64,000 bases of DNA from Rachycentron canadum (GCA_038496675.1 CM076660.1:2592933-2656932); one strand, 5' to 3'. Positions 46,811 through 59,770 are shown, counted from the first letter of the stretch. Made by a program: numbers and translations. Notes: generated by a model from the letters alone, not told the origin.

Positions 46811-48544
46811 ATTGATGAGTCCAAACAAAAGCTAATGTTGCTCCATGTACACTGGATGTGTTAATCACTATGTAAACCACCCTCAACGTTTTTCTTATGA
46901 GCTTAAGTTTTCAATATTGTTGACTTAAGATCTGAGGTTTAATGTCCATGTGTGTTTTTTCAGGGAGATTTGTTTCCTCCCGGAGAATCTTGGTTGCTGA
47001 TCCTGTTCCCAGTCAAACAGCGATCAAGCTGGTTGTTCATCCATGTGACGTGTGTCAATAGAGGGCTGAGGTTGCAAAAGTGTATTAGAAATGCATTTGA
47101 ATTGTTCGGTTCAGACCAAAGATGTGTGAGATTTAAGTTTTTCCCCGGCATGAATTCAGGCTTCTGTTTCCATTCGTTTCAGAAATATTAAATTCCAAAC
47201 CCATTTGCTCTTGTCCTCAAAAGATTTGATTTTCTCATGGATGTGAGATTTTTGCATGGAGCTGATAACATCTTATCTTTGAGGAGATAATAGATTAGAT
47301 CAAATATCTAAAAATAGGTTAGTGACAGCTTTTGTTAAAAACAGAGACGAAGCGAAGTTAATCATTCCCCTGCATCGACTCCTCTGCTCCGTTATGGCTC
47401 TGCTAGTTGGAGATACCAGATTGTCTTGGCCTGACGTGGCAGGTGAAAGGTGAACCCTGGCGGCAGGCAGCTCTGGTGGGGCTGCGTGACACAAAAGAAC
47501 CTGCAGGTTTGACAGGGAGAAAAAGACAACAATTAAGCAAGAATAATAAGACAGAGTATGAACATATAAAGGCAGAGAGGGTGGAGTTCGCCGCTATATT
47601 TTGTTGGCAGAGAAAGTAATCATTATGTGTGTGCCAAGACGCTTCCAGCAGAGAGCCTCAGAAATTTGCTTCATCATCTGGGTTAACGCCCTTAATCTTA
47701 ACACATAATGTACTGTGCATGTGTGTGTAAGGGTGTTAGTCTCTTTATGATTTATATACATTATGAATCACTGAGATTCTCTTCCCAATACGTTTTAACC
47801 CCCTTAAACTTAGCAAATCCTGTTTATCGTTACAATGCCAAGCAGACTTAGAACCTGATCTTAAATTCTACTCAGGATCTCAGTCCCATTTCCTTTTGAT
47901 ACAACAGTGTATGAATTCATGCATTATTTGTAATGGTTTACACAATATATTTAGCACGTAGTTGGTTCGGTGCAGGATAGGTGACATTGAACATGTTAGA
48001 AAGGTGCAAAGGCAGCATGTTCTTCCTTAAGTCTATTTACTTAGATTCTGTGTTTGGGTTAAGGATAAAAAGAAGGAGAGGGAGAGAGAGAAGGAGTAAG
48101 AAAGGGACGAGGATGGTTGGACCAGATACTGTATGTTTATAGCTCTGTGATGTTTATATTGAACTGTGCTTGATAGGTGGACGAGATGAGGGAATAGCCT
48201 TTTTCTCAGGACAGTTAGCTATACATGCTAAGACAGAGAGAAGTGCACTTTTTCCTTTTGTTCCCATCCAAAGAGCAAAGGGGGCACCCAAATATTTAAT
48301 ATCTGCCTATTTAAATGGTGTATACCCATATCTATTATATATGACCCTGCGTTTGTATATAGGCGTGTGAGTCCTGCCTCCATTGACCCAGATGGCAGTT
48401 CATGAGCATGGGTGAACCCAACTGACCACATCATGGTTAGGGTCAGGGCGGTGGCCGGGGTAGAGGTTGGAAGTGGGACTCAAAGGGTCCAAAGTCGTGT
48501 ATTTCTGTGAATTCATGCATTATTTAACAAATAGTCACCAAACC

Positions 48545-48735
48545 AGAAATATCCAGATGGTTGCCATTAAATTTTGGTACATACATTCCTGGTCCCCGAA
48601 GGATGAATCCCTACGATTGCTGGTTGTCCCTTCACTTTTCCAGGTCATAATTTTCACATATCCATTTGCAAAACTCAACATCTATTGGATGGATAATTTT
48701 TGGATGCACAAAATTTTCATCTGGCATTGATGATC
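48545..48735 (+). repeat. Dispersed repeat family F, copy 2
   Basis: GTTGCCATTAAATTTTGGTA, CATTCCTGGTCCCCGAAGG, ATGAATCCCTACGATTGC, TTCACTTTTCC, and later CAACATCTATTGGATGGATA. It is the longest copy of this family here. Confidence 0.65.
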
Positions 48736-51427
48736 CCAGGCGGTTTTGAGACAAATGTTTCAGCAGCTGAATTGGATTTTTCAAAATTTCGTGGAGCACT
48801 ATTTTGCATATTGGCAAGCTCTCCTGGTGCTGACAGATCTTAACAGGCAGTGACGTCGGCAACAGCAGTGCCGCAGACCTGTTTCCTTGCAGGTACCCAG
48901 ATGACACAAGCATTTATCTGCGATTTCGCCTTTAATGTGTTTGGGTAAACTTTCTCTGGTCTTGGTCTCCTGAGCGGTCACCTCAGGGCCCGGTGAACTC
49001 CTGAGCTCACTGCTCATTCCACAGTAGCAGCAGTAAAACTCCTGTTAAAACTTGTCCGACTGATTCGACGGTACGGAAGAGTGAAACATCTCTGTGGGGA
49101 ATCAACATAGAGGTGTGGATGGTGTTGATATAAAGGTTTAAATAAACACTGCAACACGTCAGGTTGCCTGCATCTTTTCAGAACTTTATTTGTTACAGTG
49201 TAAAATCTTTTATAAACATGGTCAGAAGTCTGTAATTTCTTGCGTAAACCTAAGAAGAGAAACTAGGGGACATTTTTAAAGTTCATCACCTTTGTTTCAT
49301 TTTATTTCATTCCACCTACATAGACTTCGTCCTCCTGTAAAAAAAGGAGCTCATAGGTCGTCCGTGCGCCAGGTTATTATGATCTCATAGTTAGGTTTTG
49401 TTGCAAGGCGATAACCAGTAGTAGTAACTATGTCCACATCCACAGACAAAGGTAGGTGCGCCATAACTTATTTCAGGAGGCAATCCTATTGGTCATTATC
49501 AGAAAAAAAAAAACGACCTGTGTGGTTGTTCAGGTCAGAGGACGGGTTGGTTATGTAATAACATGAGTAGTCGTTACCACTAAAGCTGATGAAATTCCAA
49601 TTGCATTTTGCGGATGTTTCCGTCAACCATCCTCTGTGGGAATATATTCAATCGGATGGGGAAAATGACCCAATTGGTAAATTAATGATCCTGCCCATCC
49701 CTGCTCTTTCAACATCCACGGTCCACCCCCACAGATGATTTCACATCGTCTACCTGATAAATTCTCCTCTCTGGATCCTCATTGAGCTGTTTAATTCTGT
49801 TGCAGCTGTTGGGACGAGGCAACCTTTACTTTTTCTGTTTATAGCTCAACATCTTCCGATCGTTTCTACTGTAACTTCGTCTGCAGGAGCTTCAAGCTGT
49901 GGAACCAAAGAAATGAGAATCTCCCAGATAAGGGGTCACATGCAGAAAGGGTTGCAGGGTTGATGATAAAGTAACTTGTGTGGGAGGAAAATTCAAACAA
50001 AGATAAATTCTTGTTGAGCAAGTTTCACTGAACCAGGTCCAGGTTAACCCTCTGTGGCCTGTTCTCTCTGTCTCTGCAGGAGCCTGAGGGCAGAGTCAAG
50101 GGGTCGTCACAGAAGAGTCAGCTGCATTAGTTGTGAATATCACATCGAACACTGAAGTGACACTTTCTATCATTGCGTGATGTCAGTCTTTGAAGATATA
50201 AGATAACAGATATCAAATTTGTGCACAGTTAAACTTGTACCAGGATGTCAGACCTACCAGGAAGGTATGAATGAGTTCTTTCAGCAAAAGCCAAAAAACA
50301 TCACTTGACATGCTTGGGATGAAATTCCTTGGATTGCTTTTTTTATTTTTCTTTCTGTCCTGGAACATGACGGAAAGTGTTTTGACAACTTTATTTACTT
50401 CAATTAACAGTCAACATCAAACTCGGACGACGACATCTGAATTATCTCATTCAAAGTAAATCTACAAAAAATCTAAAGTCTAAATTTACAAAACCTGAAA
50501 TGAACTTCTTCAACAGCTTTTACCAACGTGACCGGACCAGTATTGCTGCATATAGGCGTTGTTTTAACTGCATTAATGACAATGTTGCAGACAAAAGCAG
50601 TCTGCATATCATGCCATGCCCAGATGACATGTGAGAAGATGGAAAAGGGAATCGAGCCAACAAAGTTGTCAAAACAACCCACAGCACCTGCAGACGGTGA
50701 CTTGTCACTCAGACATGCAGGGATCAGCTGTATTGTTTGCCTGGCTCTATAGTTTGGCAGAGATGCCTGGGCAAGACCCAAAAAACCCATATAGTATATG
50801 TTCTCTCATGATGCAAAAAGCATTTTGCAGGATTCTTATGACAGTCGTCTTTCTGTACTGGCTGCGTTTTAGCTCTGCAGTCAGACATGTTTACGCTTTC
50901 CGAGAGCAACTATCATTCATGATCAGAGCTTTTCTGGCTAAGTTAATCGACCTCTTGACAAATGCAATCAGAAAAAATTAAAAAAAGAAGAGATACTTAT
51001 CGGTCAGACAGTGATTTGGAAACACTTCTTCCGTTTAATAGGAACTCTTTAGTTTTCTATCCTGCAAGTACAGAACTGTGGCAAGTACAGAAACTGAAAT
51101 ATATAATCCTGGAACAGCAGAGTCCCTGGTAGTACAACAAATCTGGCCCATGCTTGTGTTCTTCTGGTCCAGCATACACCTGACTCCATCACCTGAATCT
51201 GGCCTATATACAACATGTTGCTTCCACATCTGGATTAATTCTGGTGCAGACAAAGAGAAAATCATGTTGGTATCAGACAACAACAGTCAGAATCTGCCAA
51301 GGCGTAGAAGTATATTGGGCCAGACTTCTTGTATTTTGTAATCTGGGGTGTATGTGTTGAAGTAGTTCAGTATGTTAAAATAACATAAACGTGCACTTTG
51401 GGTCAGTTGCTCCTTGTCTACACTCGT

Positions 51428-51925
51428 AGATCACATTATTAGGAACACATGTACACCTGCTTATACCTGCATCATGTCATGTGGCAGCAGAACAGTGCAT
51501 GAAATCATGCAGATACAGGACAAGAGCTTCAGGTGATGATATTATCAGACATCAACATGGGGAAAAAATGTATTGTTGCTTTGATCTCCTGGGATTTTCA
51601 CACACAACAGTCTCCAGATTTACTGCAGCAGCTGGGGAACACTGACAGAAACAGACAGAACTTCACACACTCACACAGTGAGTAGAAAAGCTTCTCATGA
51701 TGAACAACACATCAAACCTCAGGCTGGATGGACGCCTGGCGCAGACTCATCAACAAAAGGGAGCCTGGTCTGATGAAGGTGGGGTCAGAATTTGGCATCA
51801 ACAAGAAGAACCTATGAACCCGACCTGCCACATTTCAACAGCACTGGCTGCTGGTGGTGGTGGTGGTGCTGCTGCTGCTGCTGCTGGTGGTGGTGGTGGT
51901 GGTGTAATGGGGTGCACAATTGGTT
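51428..51925 (+). pseudogene. Relic of Tc1-like transposon with trinucleotide expansion
   Basis: The left part, ATTATTAGGAACACATGTAC, resembles the terminal region of fish Tc1 elements. Next, CTCCTGGGATTTTCACACAC can be read LLGFSHTTVSR, matching the HTH part of Tc1 transposase. From 51770 the frame reads SDEGGVRIWHQQEEPMNP and CHISTA, matching the transposase catalytic domain (VRIW..Q.E.M.P), and ends in the glycine-rich AGGGGV motif. There the GGT codons have expanded into GGT5-GCT6-GGT6 (about 51855-51904). Large parts of the gene between these pieces are missing, and stop codons and frame shifts are present, so it is inactive. Confidence 0.82.
51850..51904 (+). repeat. GGT/GCT trinucleotide array
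   Basis: CTGGTGGTGGTGGTGGTG, six GCT, then GGT repeated again. It sits at the GGTGGTGGTGGTGT of the Tc1 transposase relic. Confidence 0.9.
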
Positions 51926-53504
51926 GATTGTATAGGGGTTGTGGTTGAAAGCAGCTGCTAGCGATTTCAAAAGCACAGTTGTAATAAACATAGATGTGGT
52001 TGCAGATACAAAGCACATAAACAATATCTGGTCTCTGATCACACAGTGTCGTGAAATCATATGAAGCCTCCTCTTAAGTATCTTCCTATGAAACTGATAT
52101 CACACACGAACAAACATGTCACCTCAAGTTAAGACTCGGCTTGCATGCAAACCAGTGCTCCTCTGTGTGGGAGGCACCAAATTTCCTCATCGAACTATCC
52201 CAACTTGTTCTGTGGCCAAAAAAGAACCAGGCAGTTATGATGAGAATGAGCCGGAGTGATTCAACACTCAAAAAATAAGTGAATAGATTAACTAAAATAA
52301 GAAAGAAGCTTGCAGTGCAGCGTGCAGGTCACTTCCTGTCCTCACCAAACGTTGTTATGCAACTTGTCAAATCACATAAAGCAGCAACGTTTGGTTCTGT
52401 ATATGGAGCGTGCCTATCTCCATCTGTATGAATCCAACAACTGACGCTGTGTGGGTTAATGATTGGCCCGATCATGCTGCACGAGGCCAATAAACCCATT
52501 TAGAGCAAACGGCAAAGACAGAGTTTCATTCAGAGCCAACACACAAACGCACACAAACACACTGAGGCTTTTATAGCTTTGTTCCTGCACTTTATTCTGT
52601 TACTTTTTATTAATCTAGTTTGATCTCAGGGCTCTTGTTCTGTTTGAATTGTACATGATGAATCCTGTGTAAACTTTTCTCCCTGTTAACATGAGGTCAG
52701 TAATGTTTAATAAGTTTAAAAAAAAAAGAAAAAAGAAAAGAAAAGATAATTATTGACTCAAGCAGATGTAGCGTTACCTCAGGAGTCAATGCTGCTGTTA
52801 CCTGAGCTGGATGCTTGGGCTCCTTCCTCCTCCATGAGGTGACTCCTTCAGTCATCCTCTGTTACAGTGCGCCCCCTCGTGGTGGATTTCTCAACTCACA
52901 AGTGTGATGTGGTCAAATTACACTGATCTAAACAGACCGTTGTCTCAGTGTGTCTCCTGGGATCCATTGGGACGAACTTTAACACAGAATGTGCTATAAA
53001 AGTGAATTATTAATGTGTAAACTTATAAATAAATATATTCGATATTCAATCTGCTAGTTCTAGAGCTTCGATTAATATATGATGCTTAAATTGGTTTAAC
53101 AGCTGTATCACAAAATCAGAATTAAAAAATGGGTGTGACGTCATCGGTCTTTAAAAGATTTTATAGTTTTATAACAGTTAGAAATAATAAAGTCTTCTAT
53201 GCTCTGAGCAGTGTTTCTCCACGCAATATTTTTTTATCGTGTTTCCTATGATGTGAGAAATATTTCATCTTAAAATGGTGGAAACATTTAGCTGAGTGAA
53301 TTTATATTTGGTTTTTAAGTAAGTAACCTGCATTTTAGTATTTTTAATCATTTAGAGATTATTTTGACACACAATACTTAGATTTCCCTAGATTTTTATT
53401 TCATTTTATTTTATTTTAGTTACTCCTTTATTACTTAATTACTTTTTCTCAGTCCACCACTTTGGTCCAAACTGAAGCGTTTCACTGTCTAATAGGTTGA
53501 CTGA

Positions 53505-53600
53505 ACTTTTGATCCCCAGAGGATGAATCAAAATAACTTTGATGATCCTCCGTCAACTCATCTAGCGCTATCATCAGTTCAAAATTGTAATGCTTTGGTT
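53505..53600 (+). repeat. Dispersed repeat family F, copy 3
   Basis: GATCCCCAGAGGATGAATC, AACTTTGATGATCCTCCGTC and TCTAGCGCTATCATCAG match the downstream half of the family. Confidence 0.6.
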
Positions 53601-54044
53601 TATACCTGGGAAACCATTGATTCCCATCAGTCTCAGCTTCAAATTTAGTGTAAAATAGCAAAGTTAGCATGCATTGATCTAAGATGGTGAACATTGTATA
53701 ACTGAAGAATATTCTACATCTGTGTATTTCATTTTAATTTTCAACAACATACTAAATAATAACAATGTGATAATTCGCTGATATATAATTTTTACTTTGC
53801 TGATTTCAAATTTATTTATTTATATTTTATTTATTTCTATCACAAGGTAAAAAAAAAACTGATATGATTTATTTTCCCAGGATTTCAGAATTTTTTTAAT
53901 TTTTTTTTTTATTTTATTTATTTCTTTTTTTGCCATTTAAATCTTCCATAAAACTGATGAACCTCTGGATCATGGATTGAATCATCACCATAAATATAAG
54001 AAACAAGTCAGAGATACCAGGCTTTAAATTGCACCAAAAACATT

Positions 54045-54050
54045 TTTATT
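54045..54050 (-). terminator. Distal poly(A) signal candidate of the klf8-like gene
   Basis: AATAAA on the - strand in AGAATAAAAATG, followed by TTTTTGGTGC. Closer candidates lie at 58162-58167, 58146-58151 and 55044-55049, so the real site is not settled. Confidence 0.4.
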
Positions 54051-55971
54051 CTATAAAAGAAGAAGGAAGGGAGGGGGAAATAATCACAACTGTACAGGGA
54101 GAAACTGACTTTTAAACACCATGAGTCACAGTATCAAAAAGCTCACGTTTTCCTCACTGATCTTTACACATTTGTTCTGTACAAATACAAAAAAAAAAAG
54201 AAAAAAATATTATTAATAATTGTATTATTATAATGATAAACTGCATTGCACTGAGTAAATATAGTACTGGCCATAAGTTACTGCATTCAATAGAAAATAC
54301 CTAAAATTTCTGATTTTGCAGAGGAAGTGATTCATGGTGAGTTGAGGCACTCGCACACAGACGGACACAAGTCAGTGACGTCTCCCTCAGACATGAACTG
54401 TATCCCTCAGGTCTTAGCAGGGACTCTTTTAAAAACTCTTTTTAGATGCTGCTGTTTTCAGATGAACATTCCTGCTTTTGCGCACGAACAGAAGATGTAG
54501 AAGAAAACACTGAGGGAAAATAAGCTTCGCACAAAACTGCAACAAAAATGACAGGAAGCATTAAAAAAAAAAAAAAAAAAAAAAAAACAACATGCATCAG
54601 TCTCCCAGCAACAACTCCAACACCAGCAAAAAAAAAAAAAAATAAAATAAAATAATAAAGACTGTCTGGGTCGTTGTCTACAGGCTCTGAGGCCCAATAA
54701 CTGACTATCCTTGGTGTGGCACTGGAGGTTTTAGTGTGTGTTTGCTGCTTTCTCAGTTAAATAATGACACTAGAAATAAAACAGTGTTAAGATCAGTGTT
54801 GTTAAATACAAACATTTTGAGGGGTTACTTCAGATGTACATCAAAAATAGAGCTCACTTACTTTTTAGTGCAGAAAGTTTTGGATTCATTTAGGTTTTGC
54901 CTCAGTCTCAAGACAGTGGAGGTGTTTCTGTGGATTGAGGATTGAAGGAGGTGAGCGATGTAGTTAATCCACAGATGTAATTGTTTTGAGTTTTCATTGA
55001 TGTCTATTGAAGAAATCGCCATAAAAACCAAGCATGAAGTTTCTTTATTGGCCTTGGAAAGAGTAGTTTGACACAATAATCTGAATAAAAAGTCTGTTTA
55101 TAAGCGTGTTGCTGAGGGACAGAGGTTATGGTCCTGTCCTGCAGCAACTGAGTAAACTCCTCCCACAGGAAAATGCTGGTTCAAAATAATTTCACCCAAC
55201 CTATAAAAACTGTTCAACATGGACTGAACAGGAAAGCCATTTCTCAGTGCATTGAGCGGCAGCCACAAAAACCCCACTCGTCTCCAGTGACCTGTGGCAG
55301 GGGCAGAAAAAATAAAGCCAAAACTCTGCGTGGGCAAGAAATGTGAGATGTGCTGTTTTAATCTGGGTGAACAGCAGGAAAATAGGAGCTGAGCAGTTCT
55401 TCTGTTGATCAAACCAACACTGTGCCTCGGTAAAAGGAACGTAACATATATGAAGAGCTCAAGTCCTGCCCCTGTTTTCTGTTCAATTCGCTTCTGCAGC
55501 ACGTTGTGTTTTCTCATGTTGAATCTTCTTCTGGCCTTAAATGGGTCTTAAATCTCTAGTAGTGTACACTTCTTCATCGTAACCAAGATAAATTAAACGG
55601 TTATTTTGTTCAGTTTCAAATGGGAGAAAATACATTAGTATATTCTAATTGTATCTGGGGGATGGTATAATATATTGTTACGCTGGTTTTCTGTAGGCAA
55701 CTATAGGTGTTTCCTGGTTGGTCTTCGCATCTTTGCATCTACTTTTTGGAACTTTTCAACAAAACTGACCTGAAGAGTTTGAAACCAGCAAATTACCTTT
55801 ACATTTAAAAAAAAAAAAAAAAAAAACTTCTGACCTGAAAATTTTGGTCTGAACACAACTAAAGTTACAGTGTGAAAAAATGTTTTCTGACCCTAAAATC
55901 TCATATTTGCTTCATGACTTTGTGATATTTGAAATCAGGTCCAGTTCTTAAAGATCAAGCTCTGTTGTAGT

Positions 55972-56001
55972 AATAATGATAATGATAATAATAATAATAA
56001 A
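55972..56001. repeat. (AAT)n / (GATAAT)n microsatellite
   Basis: AATGATAATGATAATAATAA followed by more AAT. Confidence 0.8.
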
Positions 56002-56570
56002 TTGATGTCTCATTAATCATTTTCAATGTGATTTCTCAGTGGAGTTTTTTTTCCCCGTCAGATCATTAATGTTAAAGGAACCCCACTTTCTCACACACTG
56101 ACATGCTCACCAACGTCACTATAGGAAAACAAGAAGGCTACTCTCCATGCAACACAAGTGTGCACAACACAAGTGGGACCATTTTTTTTTTTTTTTAAGA
56201 AACTACGAAACAAATGCATTATTAGATTTGAAAAAAAATGAACACATGATGAAACACACTTCATCAAACCAACAGAGGAAGAAGAAAAAAAAAAAAAGAT
56301 TTTTTCACATTATCTAGTCAGTGTTAAAAATAGAAATTCACCCGTTACATTTACTCTGCACTTTTTGATTATATACATTTATGTACATGGATTTCTCTTA
56401 ATTATTTGTCCTTAATGTCTTTATCAACAGTTTACAAAAGAAAGAAAATTTGCAATTAAATGCATATACTCTTCTAGAAAGATGTGCTTAGTAACTATGT
56501 TTTTTTTGTTGTTTTTTTAAGTTGAAGCAGAGGGGGATGTTAAGAGAAATGGGAACATTGCATTGCTCTG

Positions 56571-56764
56571 CACTGCAAAAAAAAACAAAAAACAAATTGA
56601 ACGAAATCCATTAAAATAAGTGACTGAATCTAGTTCAGATTCTTTAAAATGTTTCGTTTCACACTCTTGATATCCTTCAACAAGCTGATCTTTTGTTTTG
56701 TTTTTTGATTTAAAAATTCCAAACCAGATTCAGTGACTTTCTACAAGGGATATTTTTTGCAGTG
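56571..56764. mobile_element. 194-bp MITE with CACTGCAAAAA inverted ends
   Basis: The left end CACTGCAAAAAAAAAC and the right end ATATTTTTTGCAGTG are inverted repeats, with TG flanking each side as a possible 2-bp target duplication. Inside, AAGTGACTGAATCTAG and CCAGATTCAGTGACTT form a second inverted pair, so the element folds into a long hairpin. The CACTG ends suggest the EnSpm/CACTA group. Non-coding. Confidence 0.8.
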
Positions 56765-56939
56765 TGCAGACCAAAAAAGCAATCCGCCCCGTTCATGGCA
56801 TGCACTCAGCTCACAGGAAGCCTGCACATCCATCTCAGTTATCACACTATGAAAAGTCAGATGTAAAACTATGGAAGCAAATCTGTCTCACCAGATTTTG
56901 AAATTTGTTAATTCCCCCCATTTGGACTAAAATTATGCA

Positions 56940-57172
56940 TCTGAATTTCTTTTCTTGCTCTTAATTCAATTCTTGAAATCTTCAATAGCTGATTTCACTT
57001 GTTTTCAACGTTCACAGACTCAGAAAGAAAAATTCAAGCTTTAAAAAAAAAAAAATCAAGTAACGCTCCATCGGTCATGTGACAGATGTTGAATTTTTCA
57101 TCCATTCATTTTTCATGGGTTAATGAAAATTTCAAGTTAAATTCAGAGTTTAAAAAAAAACTAAAATTCTGA
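56940..57172. repeat. Local imperfect duplication, unit 1
   Basis: CTTGAAATCTTCAATAGCTG, GTTCACAGACTCAGAAAG, AAAAATTCAAGCTTTAAAAA, TCGGTCATGTGACAGAT and CATTCATTTTTCATGGGTTA each recur in the same order in 57302-57574. Confidence 0.85.
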
Positions 57173-57301
57173 TTTCTTCATTTCAATGTTAAAAAAACAT
57201 TTTACATTTCAAAAAAAAATTTAAAAAAAATTTGAGACAAAAATTTAAAAGCCTGTACATTTGCACAAAAGATTTTTCTTTCTTCGGACAGAAACTATGT
57301 A

Positions 57302-57574
57302 TCTGAATTTTTTTAAACTTAAATTCTTGAAATTTTCAATATCTCATCTCATTGGTACTTCTCAGTGTTCACAGATTCAAAAAGAAAAATTCAAGCTTTA
57401 AAAAATTTGAAGCATAGATATTCAAGTTTCTTCATTCAACATCCAGCCAATCCAGTTACGTTTCATTGGTCGTGTGACGGATATTGAATCGTTGTTAAAT
57501 TTTTCATTCATTCATTTTTTATGGGTTATTGAAAATTCCAAGAATTAAATTCAAAATTTAAAAAAAAACTAAAA
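57302..57574. repeat. Local imperfect duplication, unit 2
   Basis: CTTGAAATTTTCAATATCTC, GTTCACAGATTCAAAAAG, AAAAATTCAAGCTTTAAAAA, TTGGTCGTGTGACGGAT and CATTCATTTTTTATGGGTTA. It is offset from unit 1 by about 360 bases, and divergence shows the duplication is not recent. Confidence 0.85.
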
Positions 57575-58544
57575 TTCATTGCAAATAAATATACCAGCCC
57601 CCCACTGAGGGACAAATAAAGCAATTTGAAAGTGAAATTTACCGACTTTTAAATTAAAAGAATAAAAATAAAAAAATTCAAAATGTGTTGCAGCAGATTT
57701 GCTTCCATATTTAATATAAAACATTTTGCTCTCACTTACTAGCTTTTCAGAGGTGGCTTTAGTGATCAACAATCACAAACAGGCTTCGACACATCCTGAC
57801 CTCCCTTTTTTTTTTTTTTTTTTTTTTTGTTTTGTGAGGGATCTGGTTACAACCTAGATGAGCTGCATATGAGCAGTACAACTACCGGCTAGTGCTCTAC
57901 TTCTGAGTTCAGAACAGCGCTTGGAGCGAGGTCTGCGTAATGTTGCATAATCAAGTTCAGCCCAGATCAGGAGCTGAAAAACAGCCCCCTTAAGACATGG
58001 ACACCATGGGTCATAGCAGGGTCAAGGGGGGTCGATTCTTTTTCAACAACAACAACGAAAAAATGTGCTGTTTTAGTTTAACACAAGCTGGATATTAGGT
58101 GTGTCAGGAAGGGTTTAGACATAAAAACGCGATTCTCTGTTAGACTTTATTAGAAGTTAATTTTATTTTTGAGGCATTAAATTAAGTTGTGTCACAAGTT
58201 GAAATAGAATTGACCCCCACCCTGGTAGAAATGCTAGTGAGGAGAGCGTTTACTTCCCCCGTGGTTTAAACCCCAGGCACTGCGGACCCTGACAGCCCGA
58301 CACAGTGCCAGGTTTCTCCCAGAACCACTGACAGACGGCCTGGCCCACTGTGACTTCCAGTGGCAGCCATGTTGGCGCCACAAGTTGTGTTGCTCCATGG
58401 ATTTTTGTAAGGTCATTAAAAAGAGTGCAAATGGCTTCAGTTGGGTGTTCAAGGTAGCATCTAAAAGGAGACTTTTAGGAGAATTTCTAAAAATTAAGAT
58501 CGCATTTCCACGGAAAGCTAAACATGAATAAAATAAGGCTGACT

Positions 58545-59047
58545 TTAAAGGTCCCATATTGTATAAAGTGAGATGTCCATGGCTTCTTTGATTATAAAGC
58601 AGGTCTTGGTTCCATATTAATACTATGAAGGTATCATTGCTCAGTCCACAGAAAATACTCACAGCCTGTATTCAGAAACTGAGCCTTAAAACCAGCCGCC
58701 AGGACTTCTGTAACTTTATGATGTCACAACTATACAGTAACTGCCCCCCGCACATACCACACTGTTGCACCATCCAGCTTTGCAGGATTTGGTTTCTCTG
58801 TGTGCTTTACCTGAAATCTGATATATTTTTAATCAGTCACTCAGAAAACAGTCAACCAATCAGAAGAGGGACTCAGATCCTCTCTTCTGATTGGCTGACT
58901 GACCTGTTGTTACTCAAGAGTCTGAGAGAGGAGATGTAAAACTACACTAAAGGGGATTTTTGGCTTTTAAAAGCACAAATATATCTTTTTAAGGATATCA
59001 ACACTTCAAATAAAACACAGCCAAAGTATAAAACATGGGACCTTTAA
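58545..59047 (+). mobile_element. TTAA-flanked MITE, copy 3, complete (495 bp)
   Basis: TTAA (58545-58548) then AGGTCCCATATTGTATAAAG; at the far end TATAAAACATGGGACCT then TTAA (59044-59047). The terminal inverted repeats are about 15-20 bases, and the TTAA duplication is the mark of piggyBac-type insertion. An internal hairpin lies at 58856-58894 (CCAATCAGAAGAGG against CTCTTCTGATTGG). There is no coding capacity, so it would have been moved by a transposase supplied elsewhere. Confidence 0.85.
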
Positions 59048-59737
59048 ATCTGCTTGTTCTGGCGCCCCCTTCCTGATTTGTGCTGTGAAGCATCAGCTTC
59101 AAGGTGGGTCACAATGTAAAATACTGAGAGGAAGCCTGCAGCACAGTGCACAACAGTCCCATCTCTCTTCTCAAGGCAAATTGTCTCCAAATTAAAATGT
59201 GGCTTTTTAAAAAATAACTGCTATACATGGCACCTTTCGCTTCCTGGTTTCAAAGACTAAAAAAATAAAAGCCTGCTAAGCGCTCGCTGCTGTGAGGAAC
59301 AACCTTTCTGCAGAAGAGAAAAAAAAAAAAACAAGCCTACATTGCAAAGATCAGGTTCTCGTGGCCAAACAGCAATATGTCTCAGCCGGCGGAGACTCAC
59401 AGTTGATCTTTGGCCAAACGTCCCCTGTCAGAGGTTCTGGTTTCGCCCTTACAGATTGACTTCGGTTATTAAGGCTCAACGGGCAAGAGGTAAAAGAACA
59501 ACAAGTGCCCGGAACACACACTCGTAAAAATCTTAAATTCTGATTATGTGTTTGTCTCAAAACATGCACACTCACCCAAACACACACACACACACGCACA
59601 CGAACAACACACGCAAAAAACACACACTCAGAAAAGCTCCCCTATTCCCTGCGTGAGAGTTTTTACTTGTAATCTCAAACTATTTGTATCCTCTGACTTT
59701 TTCACAGCCTCAAAACACAACAAAAGGATCTTTTCTT

Positions 59738-59770
<33 letters not shown>

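Larger units (their letters stand above)
45991..54044. other. Spacer between the convergent klf5 and klf8-like genes
   Basis: About 8 kb without a supported gene. It holds an AT-rich tract (46371-46810), repeat family F copies 2 and 3, and a Tc1 relic. Stretches at 46950-48500, 48900-51400 and 52000-53450 show no recognisable feature. Open frames there are short and their overlaps on the other strand are equally open. Confidence 0.65.

Noticed and set aside
55098..55517. 139-codon - strand frame in the klf8 3' region
   Set aside because: No motif, no splice partners, and it lies where a long 3' UTR is more likely.
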